Shown in pieces: positions 63,304 to 64,000 of a stretch of DNA of 64,000 nucleotides. The notes under the pieces are model-generated. The model searched no databases. It was not told the origin of the DNA and worked only from the letters and a program-made list of their open reading frames with translations. A program made the translations under genes and the position numbers. Source of the DNA: Aromatoleum anaerobium (lineage in GTDB: Bacteria > Pseudomonadota > Gammaproteobacteria > Burkholderiales > Rhodocyclaceae); contig NZ_WTVG02000038.1 of NCBI RefSeq assembly GCF_012910705.2, positions 124,001-188,000 of the forward strand. Direction: 5' to 3'. Numbering within the stretch: position 1 is the first letter of the stretch; the number at the start of each line of letters is the position of its first letter.

Positions 63304-64000
63304 TCAGCTCTCCTTCGAGCAGTCGCGCGGCGTGATGCCCTTTTCCTTCGCGTAGGCCGCGGCCGATTCCTCGATCATCGGGCGCACGACGGACTGGTCG
63401 CCCTGGATCCAGTCGGTGACGACTTTCCATTTCGTGCCGTCCCACTGCTGGAACTTCACTTTTCCCGCACCTTCATGATCGGCGCAGGTGATCTTCAGGT
63501 CCGGCATGAACCCGGCGGCGCCGAGCTGGGTCAGCCGCGCGTTGTCGATGTCCAGGTTCTCGAAACCCCAGCGCGCCTGCTCGCCCGTCACCGGCTTGCC
63601 CTTGCCGTATTTTTCCTGCGCCTTGCGGATCGCCTCGACGGTGATGATGCCGTGCACCACGCCGCGGTTGTAGAGCACCGAGCCGACGCGGTCCTTGTCG
63701 GCCATGTTGCCGGCGTTCTTCGCATAAACGTGCTTCTGGATTTCCTGCACGACCGGATAGTTCGTTCCGGCGACGTTGAAGCCCGCTGCGGTGTAGCCTT
63801 TTGCCGCGTCGCCGGCGGGAATCGTGTCCTCTTCGGAGCCGGACCACCACACGCCGACGATCTTGTCGCGCGAATAACCGGTCTTGGCCGCGGTGCGCAG
63901 CGCGGTCGGGTTCATCACGCCCCAGCCCCACAGGATCACGTAGTCCGGCTTCATCTGGCGGATCTGCAGCCACTGCGCCTGCTGCTCGTTGCCGGGGTTC
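63304..64000 (-). CDS. LivK-type substrate-binding protein, partial (N-terminus beyond window)
   Basis: The C-terminal 231 residues of a periplasmic binding protein of the branched-chain amino-acid type (PF13458-like); the start lies outside the window, so no signal peptide is seen. Visible segments are MKPDYVILWGWGVMNPTALR, GVWWSGSEEDTIPAGDAAKG and YAKNAGNMADKDRVGSVLYN, typical of Liv-type binding proteins of aromatic-degrading betaproteobacteria. Residues upstream of M at 63954 (NPGNEQQAQWLQIRQ) keep the same frame to the window edge. It heads the livF-ligase-racemase set. Confidence 0.9.
   Translation of the reverse strand, partial: NPGNEQQAQWLQIRQMKPDYVILWGWGVMNPTALRTAAKTGYSRDKIVGVWWSGSEEDTIPAGDAAKGYTAAGFNVAGTNYPVVQEIQKHVYAKNAGNMADKDRVGSVLYNRGVVHGIITVEAIRKAQEKYGKGKPVTGEQARWGFENLDIDNARLTQLGAAGFMPDLKITCADHEGAGKVKFQQWDGTKWKVVTDWIQGDQSVVRPMIEESAAAYAKEKGITPRDCSKES

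Overview
The window reads as the chromosome of a GC-rich betaproteobacterium, most like the Aromatoleum/Azoarcus group (Rhodocyclales). This is inferred from protein character and gene content (PhaM-type granule protein, HDLRQP-type hybrid kinase, branched-chain-type ABC transporter beside a phenylacetate-CoA-ligase-like gene), not from a database match.

Layout. (1) 1-1730: an IS110-type element, cut by the window edge. (2) 1730-18000: mixed housekeeping and accessory genes: azoR, dsbB, a tripartite RND efflux operon ending in a small DUF2892 membrane protein, a CbiX-like chelatase and tcdA, a Sel1-repeat protein, an MBL-fold hydrolase, a PatB-like C-S lyase, ssb, an MFS transporter divergent from uvrA, and galE. 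(3) 18030-50190: a 32-kb block, all on the minus strand, holding the translation and transcription core. In transcription order: tRNA-Tyr, tRNA-Gly, tRNA-Thr, tuf, tRNA-Trp, secE, nusG, rplKAJL, rpoBC, rpsLG, fusA, a second tuf, then the S10, spc and alpha operons, ending at a strong terminator after rplQ. (4) 50220-53550: an Lrp-type regulator divergent from an FAD-linked 2-hydroxyacid dehydrogenase, followed by a complete ISAs1-family insertion with 18-bp inverted ends and a 10-bp target duplication. (5) 53600-59760: a methyltransferase, an orphan ParA-like ATPase, a LuxR-type response regulator, a periplasmic binding protein translationally coupled to a hybrid histidine kinase, and a PhaM-like protein. 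(6) 59828-64000: a minus-strand catabolic and uptake set: LivK-like binding protein (cut by the window end), LivF ATPase, phenylacetate-CoA-ligase-like enzyme, and an alpha-methylacyl-CoA-racemase-type CaiB/BaiF enzyme.

The most unusual signal is in the spc operon. The infA reading frame between secY and rpmJ is broken twice: two bases are missing near the start, and a 5-base loop inside a perfect 17-bp inverted repeat is flipped, turning the expected His-Tyr codons into a stop. Other notable items are two tuf copies differing at four bases, a spc promoter whose spacer is the arm and loop of a terminator-like hairpin, and a binding-protein/hybrid-kinase/response-regulator signalling locus of unknown stimulus. 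No rRNA operon, CRISPR array or prophage was seen.
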